Source of the DNA: Taenia hydatigena
Lineage: Eukaryota > Platyhelminthes > Cestoda > Cyclophyllidea > Taeniidae
NCBI GenBank assembly: GCA_036345935.2
Contig: JADWOT020001577.1
Location: 1,721,795 to 1,785,794, forward strand
DNA: 64,000 nt
Reading direction: 5' to 3'
The translations under genes were made by a program, and so were the position numbers. Numbering within the stretch: position 1 is the stretch's first letter; the number at the start of each line of letters is the position of its first letter. Shown one piece after another: positions 11,691 to 24,830 of the stretch. The notes beneath the pieces are model-generated. The model was not told the DNA's origin and ran no database searches. It saw nothing but the letters and a program-made list of their open reading frames with translations.

Positions 11691-12575
11691 AAAAAAAATT
11701 ATAGGAAATAACAACTGCTCGCAGAACAATCTTTCTGCTACTGCACGTGAGGGGATTGGTAAGGAAGAGAACTGTATCATCAGAGTTGTGGTGACTTGCA
11801 GTCGCCTGTAGCATCAAAGAACATGTTGATCCTAAAAATACAGAAGGTCAAAATGAAGAAAGATGAGGAAGAACTGCAGTGCATCATCAACGCAGTCACG
11901 CCGTGTGCGCTCACGATCCACAACGCGATTCGCGTAAAAAGCCTATTTTCTTTGAAAAACCATGATGTTTGCATTGCTGTTGCAGTCTCTTTTGCGCTAA
12001 GCCGCTTCTTTTGGGTTTAATCTGCTTTCTTTTCTCGTAGAGACCTTCCCTTTACGTGATCACAATTCTCTCACTCCGCCTCACTGATGGCCTTATGCGA
12101 TGCACCTGCTTTGACATAAGGGCAGTTCTGAAGAGGCAGCAAGATTACCAGTGATTCCAGTTAGGGGTCACAAGCATCAATTAGGAAACAAAAGAAAAAT
12201 TCGAGGAATTGTGGTTACTTAATGCGCCAAACCCTCAGCAGCGTCCTCTTATTTTCTCAGGGCGCAACTACTGCAGGGATGTAAATCGATCGCAAACCTG
12301 CGAGTTAAAATATAACCGCTTGCAATGCTAAAAACCTTATTTTAATTCCTTTGTGAGTTGATAGCAAGTTAGTCTTGAATGCAGATCAACGAATGTTCAA
12401 GTCTCTTCTCGATGGATCGAATTGAAAAGAGATGTGCTACTACTTGAATACTAAGATCATTTAATCACTATAAATTCGCCCAAATCGCATTGCCTATTTA
12501 CCAGAGCAGCCTTCACCGCTTGGTCGGTTTTCGGATTCATACACGTGCATTCTATCTTTCTCCGGTCATTCGCAG

Positions 12576-13021
12576 GCAATGGCTGATATCTGTAGTGGCG
12601 AAGACACTGCTGAAGTCGCTGTTTGGCAGTGTCTGATTTTACGGAAGTACAAAGAGTTTTCGTCGACATATGAAGGAATTCTCCATCTTAACGGCACTTC
12701 TATCCCTAATGTAACAGTTCTTCCAATGAATGCACAATAAAAGGAATGCAACCTTGTAACAAGTACTGCAGCTGTGGTTGATACATTGGATCCGGACCAA
12801 CTCTCCAATTGACCGCCAACTACTTCCGACGATGCCGATGGCGCATGCATCCAAGCTGTCAATATCAGCCATCATGGAGTTCAAGACACCGGGTTACCCT
12901 TTCCCTTCATTCTCAGTGCTTGCGATGTCGCTCTAACCCGCTCTTCTCAATTTGGCAAAACCTGGACAAAGTGTCCTTTATTCAGTCACTTAGCTCATTG
13001 CTTCGCCATTAACTGGATGTG
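12576..13021 (+). pseudogene. Possible decayed exon, weakly PX-domain-like
   Basis: A good acceptor (pyrimidine tract then CGCAG) at 12575 opens a frame beginning AMADICSGEDTAEV. It contains LRKYKEFSSTYEGIL and then VTVLPMN, an arrangement reminiscent of the RRYSDF...LP core of PX (sorting nexin) domains. TAA near 12738 and TGA near 12812 interrupt the same frame, which then stays open to about 13021. The PX idea is an inference from a short motif; an antisense frame of similar quality overlaps. Confidence 0.25.
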
Positions 13022-13024
13022 AAT

Positions 13025-14105
13025 CACCACCATCACTAGGAAGGTTGCAGGTGAAGGTAAGGAATGAACTTTAGACCCTATGTCTGCTCATCCTTTTTCC
13101 TGGCGGATTCGGACGCGCAGCAAGCAGAGCAGAGACTAATAAGATGGTCGAAGTAATCAGGATCGCGCTAACAATGCAAATTTAACCATACTCACAGCCT
13201 TTCACACGGTGTTGTGAAGCAAGCATTTCTGATATTCATTTGTGTCACGAATCTGTGGTTCTAACCTAATGGCTCATCACATTACTTACTTGGCTTCCTC
13301 GATTCACTTTGTTTACCTTTACCAGCTTCTCCATGACATCTCTACCGCACTTCTAATGTTGTCACTTTGAAGGGTGATGTGTACATCTAAAATTGCTAGC
13401 AAACACTTGTTTCAGATTAGCGAGTGGTGAAAGCAGGTGACCGTCGTTCAGGCAATAAAGAAGAAGTAGAATTGTGGTTTAATATGGTTATTGCGAATGC
13501 CACGCTGCAAGAAGGATCAGTAAAAACAGGCTTCTAATATCTGTATTGCAGAGCAGTTTGTAATGCCAGAAACTCATAAGTATTCAACCAACAATATTTT
13601 GCACATTTAGGGTGTAGGACTGGGTAATTTTAGGCATCTCGTTCGGCTGCACAAAAGGAAAAAGGGGTCGCGAAAGCATTGCGGCTTACTAGAGGACGCC
13701 GGTACGGCCTTTATAGACCAACTATTTATACGTCAGTCGATTTGCTGACGGTGCCCTTCTTCTAGTTGAGGAATTCAAGCTAGTATACGAGCATGGGAAA
13801 AGGGTGAATAATTGTTTGTACTCCCAATGCATTGCATTCGTTGCGAACCTTACGGCTTTTCATTTGCGACTAGTTTGGAGCCTGCGGCTTTCTGCAGTCT
13901 GTCTCGACAATGGTACTCGAAAAGTCGTCCATCTTGTGGCTGGATATCAAAAATGCGTTAGTGTGATTCGCAAATATCAAGTAGGTGGCCAAGATTACTT
14001 GCAATTTTATTTCAACATTATCCGTTCTTTTATTTAACTCATGTTCCTTATTTACAAGGCGAAGATAGATATGCTGATTCATGCTCTCCTTTCTTACCAT
14101 GCAGT
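13025..14105. other. Intergenic DNA, nothing recognised
   Basis: No convincing frame, RNA gene or shared repeat was seen. Confidence 0.4.
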
Positions 14106-16379
14106 CGAAATGGTAGGCTGCGGCTCACCTTCACTAATGATGATGTAGATTGCTTGTATTAGCGCGCTTTCGTCTCTGCTATTTCACCATGCACTGACCT
14201 CTGTGAGGCCACCAGTAGGAACCTGTGCCACAACAGGATTTTGGCCCCTTTAGCCTAAGCAGCCGTTAGGGATTGATGGCAGAACTGTAAATCGAATCAA
14301 ACTAAATTGTGATTCACACAAGTTCTTAGTTTCTCTGACTCATATACTGCAGCAATTGCATTGATGTAGCAATCAGATGCAGGAAAATCTGGCATGGAGG
14401 ACGGAGGAGTGGGGATGGTAATTGTTGGGATGTCACCGCCTTGTGTTCCTACATAGATGACACGCCAGTTGGGAGGAGTAAAACCACACACAAAGCCATG
14501 GCTCCACCTCATGCGTGTCAACCCCAACAAAGAATGGGACGAACGCCCATCAGCGACTTAATCAGGGGAAATTTGTCGAACGTGTATAATTGATTTGAGC
14601 GCGTGGTGGCAAGGTCTACATGGTGAAGGGAACATCTCTAATAGCGTTTCAAACTTCCTGATGAGAATCTCAATTGTTCAGGGCTGCAGTGCAAATTCCA
14701 CGATCTTAATGCAAAAATAGAAAGAATAACTAAGATACTAAAAGGGAAGTTAACCTAAAATCGATAAGTAAACGGACGACACACGCAGCGGCTTAAAACT
14801 TGAGTGGGTTGAGATGGCAATCTGTACATAGTGAATCGACTTAGCAAACCATGCTGTCTCTAATTTACACAAACCAGTGCCTGTTGGAGCTAATAGAAAT
14901 TTTAGTTGCTATTATTGGACCGTTTTTTAAGCAAAGGGAGTAAATACCTTTAGTGCAGTGGTTAGAGGCAAATAACGTCAACATTTACCTTAGGACATGG
15001 TAACAGCTATTTGACGTGGGCGTGTACGTGCTTAAGTGCAACAGCAATGATCGCATACGAGTAAAGGGAGGGCCTAAAATGAGTCAGCCAAAAGCATGGC
15101 TAAATCGTGCTAAGATGTGCTTCAAGAAGCTAGAATCACGATGCTGTGTCACCATGATAGCGTTCTCTTTAGATGGCTGGCTATCTGCTAGAATTATGTT
15201 TCGTTTTGTTCACACTTGTCCTGAAGTCGTGTAGAGATATAGCCTTATTAACCAACTGCGAAATGTTGACGGATTTGAATCGCACAACAGATATTGGGAG
15301 AGCACCGAAAGATTACATGTTTACAACATTTTTACAACAAATCCTGACCTAAGATTCTGTTAGCGCAATGATTAACATCTGTGGCATACCCGTTGTTTGG
15401 TAACCGCATGCCACTGCCCCACACATGGATTTGAGCTGACTCTCACTCGAGTTAAGGACAGGGAATTTGGCAATGGCTTTTCCTCAGACTGAACGCCACA
15501 TTTTGCTATTCTGCAAGAGCACAAAGGGCATTAATATGATCGTGTCTTAGATAACTACAAAGCCTGTCATTTAGGAGCAAAATTATTCTAGGCATCCTTC
15601 CCTCCCAGCATCATCTCATTAAAGGCGTCACTCGTTCAATTGTGTAGGGGTGACTTAAAATATAAATTGATAAAATTGCTCAAAAATTTATTGCAAGTGC
15701 AACACGAATTTTTAGGTTTACAACAGGGTGAATAGCATTGCAAGAATCTGAAGTTTGTTAATATTAAGGCATCGCTTCTGATTGGATGCGACTGAATGTT
15801 AAACGGAAATTATAAGCATCAGACCAGCGGGCCTAAACCACAAAATTGTAGGATCCGCTGCACAATCGACGTGGAATATACAAAATTCGAGAAGATGGTA
15901 ACAGCAAAGCGTAAAGTCCCTCGAAATAATTCGTTGTGGTTCCAAAATTTACTATCTTCAAATTTAAAATGTGATGGATTATAGTTAGCCCGACCATGCA
16001 TGATTTCCAACTTCATTTTGTGCGCTAAAATGGAGCGGTCAACTAATGTCGATTTGATGTGGACCCTCTATCATATTCGAAGGAACAGTCTGGATTAACC
16101 CAACCATTTCAGGCTATTTAGAATCCCGTAAATCTCCATGACCAGAAGTAACTACCACATCTTTCATTTTAAATGATCGGTCCAAATGTCGTTTCATTTC
16201 GCCACATGTTTTCGGCCAACCAAGTGTTCATTATCCATTGTTTTATCACAACAGTGAAAAAATAGACTGTGCGAAATGTGCATGAATTTATTTTCTTCGA
16301 CATGCTCAAAAGTAGGTGCGTTTGACATAGTAAATTACATAAATATGACTTGAAAAATTAAAGTGACTGAAGCGCCTTC

Positions 16380-16970
16380 TTAATTGGTTGAGTTGATGGT
16401 GCCTGCAGCGTATGTCGTGTTGACTAAGGAAGTAGTGGGAACATCATTCGTAACTGTGGTTGTAGCAGGAGTAGAGAAGAGACATATTGCAAGGTGTCGA
16501 TTGAGCGGAAGGCTCCGGCTAAAAGATGCAAATGCGCCATCAGATTCGAACGATCGGCAAATGCATGTTGGCAGGGGGACAGAAGAAGGGCTTCTCGCCT
16601 ATGCGCGTGTGCTCGTGACCTTGAAGACTCCGTTTTTCGCCTAAATGCCTTGCCACAGAAGCCACAGCTCCAAGAGAGTGAATGATTTTGTCAGTGCGAT
16701 CGCAGAGAGGAATCGCTGTTATATATCCTCACACACTACCAGCACTTCCATTTCGGTCGCACATATCCATTTAATCCTTTATTGCCTACATCATCAGGAA
16801 TTGTGGGAGAACCGGTGCTGTCATTATTCTTTTCGTTGTCAGTACGGCCAGAAAGGTTCTTCATACTGGATATTGGAGTCACTGACTTTGCTAGACCAAC
16901 TGCAGAAAGCAAGTTCTCACTGAAATGATAAAGACTAGCTTGTTATAATACAAACAGGCACATGAGGCAG
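16380..16970 (-). pseudogene. Dead Snail-like zinc-finger gene, copy A
   Basis: Read on the minus strand, the finger region aligns with the intact genes. The first finger has an in-frame TAG (C-W-stop-C in place of CQEC). Finger two remains readable as CGFCGKAF. A frameshift follows, and a deletion fuses the FADRSNL half of finger three to the middle of finger four, removing about 50 bases. An AATAAA signal survives at 16287-16292. The 5' part is scrambled and no micro-exon or promoter is found. Confidence 0.8.
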
Positions 16971-16974
16971 GAAC

Positions 16975-18350
16975 TAGCATTGCACAGGAGCTCTTCCGGC
17001 AGGCAACTACCAGCACCTGTTTTAGATGGAACCGACGTCTGGGGTAGTAATTCAAATCGACATACCATACTGCAGTGTATTTATTCTAAAGAAAGTGACC
17101 AAGACGGCGGAATTCATTATATGAGCCCGAGATCTTACCGACTGGATAGTGGGGTGTTACAAGAGAAAGAGGATTTGCTGGTTGGCCGTGTTATCGAGTC
17201 GACTTCTGTAAAAGAGTATTAATATAAAAGACAGGCCTAAAGACCCTTCGAGCAATTCGCAATCCATACATTAAAAGAGGCGCAGAAAAGCTTAACCAAG
17301 GTTATGCGACACAGATTCGTTATGATGTGCTGTTTACTAAGGAACAAGCAAGCATCAACTCTTGAAAGCTTTCAAGAGGAATTGCCTTCGCGCCGTTACC
17401 TATTGATGGATCTAACAGCAGAACAGGGAGTCAACAGTTTGGTTTGGCGTGCCAGTCTAAATTCGTTGCACTACTGTGAGGGACATTTGTGTTGGTATAT
17501 TTAGAAAACATCTTCCATTGTGCTCACTGCAGTGTCGGCTAAAGGGTGCGGAGGCGGTGGTACGGTTGATGGTAAAGCAAATACTGAGGGTTGAGTTGCA
17601 GGCCAAAAAAGACTAACGCCTTAAAAATGAGACCCGGGGGAAATTTTTTGTGAAGTGCTTGCCCAGTTGTGGGCCATTCACAAGGCATGGAGTGACGCAG
17701 CTCCAAAATTGCGGATTGGTTGTTTAGACTTCACCGACGGACTTCAAAATGATGTCAGTATCTTTTAATAAACAAAGATAGAGAAACAGTCTTAGACAAA
17801 TCAAACAAAAGATGGTGCACTAGTGAAAAGCGAAAGGAAAGGGGAATCAAAGTCCCGTCTGCAACGGCAATTGAATTTGTCCATCTTGGTGCTTAAGGAT
17901 CGTATTCTTTACTCACTTCATCTTGTGCATCATTGCCACGTCACTCTCAAAACTCAGAACAAATTTTCTTGTTCCAAAATTGAAGAGCCTCTGCACCGAA
18001 GCACCAACCAAATCGAAAATTTTGATCAATTTACTCCTTGATGGTTGGCTCTGTTCGTCGACTTGGAGCATTGCCAAAACCCGTGCAGAGCACATAAAGA
18101 GAAGTCTCTAACGCTTCAAAACAAAATAAATGAAGCTTAGATTTTGATGCAAGCACATCATGTTGTACGACTAGAGCTTAGCTGGCACCCTGTCCAATAG
18201 AGCTTGAGGCAGTGAGGAGTCATTCTGTGCAATTGATGCACGCAAACAAGAGAAGCTAACTAGCTACTTGTAAACTGCCCGAACTTTTGCTTTACTCAGC
18301 ATCACCTTCTCGGCATTGCTTACCGCTGTGCCCTAAATGCGCTGGAAAAT
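16975..18350. other. Block unique to duplicate A
   Basis: Present only in this copy of the tandem unit. Short frames exist (for example 16962-17222 and 17304-17504, plus) but their translations are not recognised. No terminal repeats or target-site duplication were identified by eye. Confidence 0.35.
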
Positions 18351-19799
18351 TGAAATTAGTAAAGCAGAATGTGCAGAAAGATCAGCAATATTTATGCTTG
18401 CCTTTTATCCAGATGACAACGCGGTCCTACCCATGCGTGAGGCTGTCTAGCGGCTACGTTTCGTTAAGTTGTTATTTTTTGACGAGAATGTAGTATTGCA
18501 CAGGGTAAATTGTGAATTGTAAATATTCCCAATTTTCGCTTCATCGAAAACCTCCGTGATCTCAATAATGTATAGAGTTTGAACGAAAAATTAGTAGGTG
18601 AAGACTTATGCGAATAGTAGCATTGAAAGTTTTCCTCTTATCATATTGCTAGAGCCCTTAGTCTAGTTGGAGTGCTCATGTTCTCTGAATGAACTACAGC
18701 TAATTAGAGAAGCATTACTGCCAGACCCTTCCGCAGACGAAGATGATTGACATATGAGCTAGATAGTGCTGGAAGAGAACGATGCTTTGAATATAGTTGC
18801 ACTTAATAGGCAGGCGTGGTGACCATCTGATACACTGATGCAATAAGAGCAAATTCAGTAAAACTCATCACCTTCGAGATCTGGACGGAGCAAATTTAGG
18901 AATCGCAAAAAATTATTTGCATGTTACTCTATGCTTTGCTCTCATCACCCTCTCAAACTTCGTACAGTTCACATCGAGCGGGCAGTTTGTCGTGATCTAT
19001 TCGTGGTTAGGGTTTTGCAGCTTGCTTTTGGCACTAGTTACGAATTTCATGTCGAATTTTAAACCTCATTCTTAGATTTTCCTTCCATCAAATCAATAGT
19101 GATGCTTTAATATTAACAAAATTAACTACTTTACAGTGCCAATTCAACCACCACGATGGCTTGACATAATATTAGATACTTGGGAGAACCGAAATTTACA
19201 TTTATTGACGTCTTTTGACTGTAAGACACTCATATTAAATTGTCGAATTAGATATCATACCTTGTTCACCGCTGACCTAATAAATGCTAGACAGCTTCAA
19301 TCGGATGACGCCGAAAGAGAATAATGCTTTGTGCATTATTTTGCTCGCATTGGACGGGTTTTGGTGCCATTTGCTGCGAGTAAGCCAACTCAAATAAGAG
19401 TGCGAGGCAACGGTCTGTGGTCGCCCGAATAGAGAACTGCACAGATGCTCACAGACATGCCAACAGTCTCTTAGGTCATGCCACGTTGTAAACATGCCAC
19501 TCGTGGTGGTAATTTTGGCAATCGCTGTGCAAGCCGATCGACTTACTGCATGCTGCAGTGAAGTTAGGGGACACATCTGTACTTAGTGAGGTGTATTTAT
19601 TATTAGGTAACGAAGTGGACTGCTCTGCCTGGGAGTAAGTCTGTTTTCAATCGCGTTTAGCCTTGATGCAATGTGATTTCCGTCGTATCACTTGAGTGAA
19701 CGAATGCGTGCAACTCATTTTGTACGTGCAAGAGATGCCGTAAGTAGGGTCAGTCAGTGACCATGTGTGGATAGACGATGACCGATTTTCTTGAATTGA

Positions 19800-20575
19800 A
19801 TTGCATCAAGTCAGCAATGATGCCCTAAGATCAACAAACTTATAATTACTTTAACACCGATTAACCCTGTCACGATAAGTTGGTCTACTAGCAGATGGTT
19901 GGTAAATTATTTTGGCTCTCTGCAGCACTTGCAATACATTGTCAAATAAGTTTGCATACTTTGATCACCGCTGACTCGGTGAATGCGTGACATCTTTCAC
20001 CGGGTGGTGATGAAGGAGAAAAATGCTTTGGATAGATTTTGCATCTAATGGACAGGTTTTGCTGCCGCCTATTACACGATTAACGAATCGTCCTTTGTGT
20101 CTTTACAAAAATAATTAAACGCGTCATTCGGTCCATGCATAACTTGTTGTGACTTCTCCCTTCATCATGGGTGAGTCAACCTAAATCCAGGTGTGGTACA
20201 ACGGTGTGAGGTGGCCGAAGCGGGAAGCACCACAGATGTGGATGGACACGCTAACAGTTTCTCAGGTCACACGAAGTCTTAAACATGCCATCTCTAGTGG
20301 TAACTTTGATAATTATTTTGCAATCTAATCCAGCTACTACACTTTGCGATTCAGTGTTAAATTTCGTGAGGGCTATACACCTCCACTATCATAGGACAAA
20401 TTCGGACGGAGTGGAATGCGATTATTATTATCAGGCAACGCAGCAAACTACTCCAGCTGAGGGGAATTCTCTCTGCAAATGCAAAAGTCGCAACGAAGTC
20501 CAAATTCTATCATGCCACGCGGGTAAGCGAAAGCGTGTAATTTAGTTTGCACAAATAAGAGATGCCGTGAATTAG
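19800..20575 (+). repeat. Middle copy, segment 1 (same orientation as 2510-3290)
   Basis: Colinear with left-arm 2510-3290 at about 90 percent similarity, but nearly identical to the inverted segment 25180-25945, with only a handful of differences seen. At about 20575 homology jumps to inverted 5960. Confidence 0.85.
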
Positions 20576-20579
20576 GTTG

Positions 20580-23210
20580 GGGTCCTTGATGATACCTGTG
20601 CGTTGTAACGACTCAAGAGAAAGGAAAATGAACTCCTAAGCGGGAACGATGACTCCCACTTAAGCCAACCTTCAGCTAAAATGTGGAAATTAAAGACAAA
20701 TGATTTCCGATTTGTTTTACTAGTCTTTGAATTTACTCTAAATTCGTTTCGGCATTTCTGTTTGTTAAGAATTTAACTAAGGCAAGAGAACTCAAGCAAA
20801 GGAATAGAAGCATAATTGGCAAGTTGTCCCTCACTTCTGTAAAGCACTTGCTAGCAGACACTGGCAAGTTTTATGTGCAAGTCGTCAACGCTTAAAACAG
20901 AATATTTGAGGTTGTATCAGTCTTGCGTACTTTTTACTTCTTCGTCAAGCATTCGCTGTCTTTAGTGTCATTGTAAGAATTTGCGCCAAAATAGGAGTTA
21001 GGCTCTATTGGCTTAAACAGTATACGAGGGTAGACGATGGAAAGCAAAACGAGTTATAAGTAATGAAAGTTCTTAATTCTTGCAGTTCATATGCTACGGT
21101 AATCACAATGATTCAGTGACCAGATGTATGTAAATCTGGCACAGGGAGTGGTGGTGAGGGGTGAGTAATAGTCATCACGTCACCGATTCAACCGTAACAT
21201 GGACAACACACCAGTTGGGAGAGGTGACTGTGAGCAAAGCCACGTGCGAACTCGCGACTTGACCCACATGTGCGTTGACCCCAACAAAGAGTAGGATGGG
21301 CGTACACATCAGCGATTTGGCCAGGATAACTTTTTCTCTACGTGCGGGATCAGTTCGAGTGTGCGTGATTATGGAATTTAAATGGTAAGAGAGAATGGCA
21401 GTTTTAGGGAGCTGCAGTGTAAAATAGACTGCTTGGATGCAGATGCCCAAAATAGCAGCATTAAGGGTAAACTGAAAATTTCGCAATAGTTGGGAACATG
21501 GTGTGGAGACACACTAAGAGTTGCAAAGATCTGCTTACCTATCTACAGTGCCTCATTTATCTACTTGCTGAAATTCGTATTGTCTGTGAAATTTATTTAA
21601 TAATCAGCAGCAGGCACACTGGCATCCACCAGCCTATTAAAATGGCTTTATCTCACAAATGCAGGCAAGTCTTTTGGCTAAATTACAAGACTGGTGTTGA
21701 TATCGACTCCTCAGGCAATCACATCAGTTAGTATCCCACTCTGGACAAAACTGTCTCCTCTAATTGGCCTGCAATGTGACGCACAAAGGCCGTGCTCCTT
21801 AGTGTCCAGAGCATCAGCGCCAAACCATGGTAACCTGTAGTGTCGCTGCAAAGAGGTCCCTGTCAAACAAGCAGCTTTCTTGTTGGTATCTGTGCATTGG
21901 AACACATGCTTGTTCTCTTCTTGAACAGTAACACGGAATGACAATTAGTAGTAATTTGCATAAATAAACTTTGAATTAGTCCTAACTTCGTTTATGTATC
22001 TCTGTGTGTTACAGCTTTAGTCTTGATGGGTAAGCCTAGGTAAAGGAATAAAAACAGCAGCAATGATGTGTGACCACTTCGTGTCGTTGCGTTGACGACA
22101 CACCAGCTGTGAGAAGTGACAGGAAATGAAACCACGCGCACAGTCATGAATTCACCCCCAATGTTCGTTGACCCCAACTAAGAATGAAGGGGGTGCACGC
22201 ATTAAAAGGTTGGTAAGAACACCTTTTTTGCATGTGTGGAATTAGACTGAGTGCTTAGGGGTGGTGGGTTCCACATGCCAAACGGAATGTCGGCAGCAGC
22301 ATTTAAAAATTTGTTAGTGAAAAAATAATCTGTGGGTGCTGCAATGCAAAATGAACGATTTGAGTGTACAAGAAAAGTAAATAGACTAAGACGTGAAAAA
22401 AATTAACCCTTTGGCAATAGGAAAGCAAGCAGGTGTTAGATGCAGCAGTCTAAATTTGGTTGGAGTGCAATGGTTATGGTTGGAGGTGGATGAGTTACAT
22501 GCCTTGACAAAGCTCAATATAATAGACTTGACCATTTTTCGTTATACCTAATCAAAGTCCTCCCCATATTGATCTGAATTCGCTTTTTTAAACAACAGAA
22601 ATGAAGTTCTGTACTCTAAAGGTTAGAGCCAAAACACCAGTGGATATAACTCATGCAAAAAGTTGCTTCTCCTTAGCAAAAAGATGTTTGAGATGTATCA
22701 CTGAGGATCTATGTCTTTTCAAGTGTGTATATGCTTGACCACAATAAAAATGACTGCATTCGTGTGCGCTAAAAGGGGCCTAACATATGTCTGAATATGA
22801 CGATGTTCCATTTAGGACAGCTTCATTAAGCGATCACCACGATGCTGAGCCATCATGGCGGCACCGCCTTTATCCGGCCAAAGGCTAGCAATGCCAAAAC
22901 AGATTCTAAACATCGATGTACAGTTTTCATTCCTGTTTAAAGTTTAAAGCCGCAAGGAGGGAATTCGCATTTGAAATGAGAAAAACTGCTAAAAGCGTGG
23001 TCAGGCGTATGTTTTGGAGATTTGACTGCACATGCTTCGGGTCGGTGGTTCAACACTACAAAAGCAACACCGTTGCGGTAAAGAGCGATGTGATGCGTTT
23101 TGGTATAGGAACCCAGAATAATGCCTCTGCAATTTTATTTGGAGCGATATACTATAAAGCTTAAGAGAATTGACAAGTGATGAACCACACCATCGTTCGA
23201 ATTCGGGAGA
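20580..23210 (-). repeat. Middle copy, segment 2 (inverted relative to flanks)
   Basis: Matches left-arm 5960 down to 3330 in reverse orientation, equivalent to right-arm 54085-56690 read forward. With its flanks it shows that about 2.6 kb was flipped inside an otherwise colinear copy. No genes are recognised. Confidence 0.85.
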
Positions 23211-23214
23211 ACAA

Positions 23215-24830
23215 ATGCTAACGGAGGGCAAAGACTTTTGCGCGTCATAACGCAGACCAATCTGCGGAAGCAGTTTTACCCACGGTAGTGCGCGAACTAA
23301 TGAGATTGGCTGAGGAATCAATGCCAACGCCAGTCGTCATTCTGGCGGTGGGCTTTCAATTGCATCTGTGAGACGAACTAAATTAAGCTACATCGCATTC
23401 GCCAGTACGCTTGATGCAAATTATAATATGGCAACCATGGAAGGCGATAGGACTTTAAGTAAGTAGATTAACAAGGTTTCGTAGATATCCAAGTAAGCCA
23501 TTTTGCACCTCAACATATCTATACACATTGAAATAGGAGCAGAAGTTCCATGAGGCCATGTCAATTGGAGGCTACTGTCAATAAATTTATTCAAAGTCCA
23601 TTGTCACCATAATGTCATGCCTAAATTGGGACTACGTAATCTCGATTCCTGTTATACTGTTTGATTGCTCTGCGCGAGTGAATCAAATGGAGCATTTGCA
23701 TTGCCTGCATCTGTGTGAACCTAATAAAAATGTGCATATCTATTAAGAGCTGCCCTCAACTATCCGCATCAGCTCAACTCTGAGGCTTCTTCCTTTTGTA
23801 GTGCAACCGTAAGTGGCTGCGGTTGCACTCCTGTGCTTTAGAGAGCATCACAACTGACGCAACCTAAAAATAGGGATGAACTTATTTGGCTTAGCCAAAA
23901 AGAGGAAATTTAGATGCACTGACAAGCTTACTAAGGCACAAAATTTTGCTGCAACGCATGAAAACTATTAATGTAGGTATCACTTCGGGAAGTAGTGTGG
24001 AAGGTGAAACTGGAGGAGGCGATACCAATGACCTGCAATTTTCACAAAAGTGCTGTAGCTTGTCGACGAACTGTGGCACTTTGCTGGGCAGTCAAATAAC
24101 TCGAACAATGAGAATAGCGTCTCTATGCATGAGAAATGGAAGTGAAGCTGTTGGCTGAGTGCAGCAGGATCCAAGTAGGTAAGAAGTCAGGAGTATGCAA
24201 GGAGGAGTCAAATATAAAATAAGCCGCACCTCTCTATCCTTAGTGTGTAAAGAAGGAGTGTTTAAGCTTTTACCTCACGGCACCCCAGGGTTAGTGGATG
24301 CAATTTCGCGTAATTTGGTTTCAGGTTTTGCGCGACATGCGCGACTGCGCGGAGAGATAGCACGACATCTTGGACGAGGCGAGTTTCGCCACCGCACCAT
24401 TAGACCGATTAGACTTCACTGTCAAAAATCCACGAATAAAATAGAGATTATTAATTTGATAGCAAGAAGAACTAGCAGATTTGTCTCCTGCTTGCTTGAA
24501 GGTGGCAATAATTAACCTTGCAACTGTCGAGAGCGCAGGATTGATAACGTTGACTTTGCACTGCTGGTTGGCAATCTTTGATGGAATACACACACATTGT
24601 CCACCATGACCACCCGTAAACCCTCTTTGTCGATGTCCTGGATTTTTGAGACCGTATAATTGCGTAGAAATGGCAGAAGAAAGGACGTCTAATACCCTTG
24701 AGCAGTGCAGATCTACGGTGTGGCCACCTAATACTCTACCACCGAAGTCAAACTTTGCAACTGTTGCTTTAAACCAATGGCTTTTTGATCCTTGTAGTCT
24801 TCAATTCACTCTTCTGACCGGGACCGCATT
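23215..24830 (+). repeat. Middle copy, segment 3, including a 1.2-kb module absent from the left arm
   Basis: 23215-23360 continues left-arm 5985-6150, and 24570-24830 matches 6205-6460. The intervening 23360-24560 is missing from the left arm but present inverted at 52650-53890. 23620-24560 and 52650-53640 are almost identical, including a 62-codon frame with identical translation (23891-24079 minus; 53191-53379 plus). A CpG-rich patch lies at 24325-24410. Confidence 0.8.
24045..24155 (+). pseudogene. Short conserved frame, interrupted (one of three copies)
   Basis: One frame reads KVL-stop-LVDELWHFAGQSNNSN...MHEKWK-stop. Its counterpart at 48868-48975 reads NLQQLVREMRRLVKQDNNSN...VHEKWR-stop, with CAG where TAG stands here. 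A third copy is at 53200 (minus). Shared frame and terminal EKW(K/R) suggest an old coding exon end, now dead. The family is unknown. Confidence 0.3.

Larger units (their letters stand above)
14110..19780 (+). repeat. Direct duplicate A of a zinc-finger pseudogene unit
   Basis: 14110-16930 and 18350-19780 match 30390-33220 and 33220-34700 in the same order and orientation. The 16930-18350 block has no counterpart in the other copy, so it was inserted here or deleted there. Older relatives of the 2520-3320 block are visible inside (for example 19400-19780). Contents are a dead zinc-finger gene on the minus strand plus noncoding DNA. Confidence 0.8.

Noticed and set aside
24321..24593. Weak resemblance of a minus-strand frame to histone tails (AVAKLASSK)
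   Set aside because: Too short, no globular-domain match, and overlapping frames in the same tract are equally open.
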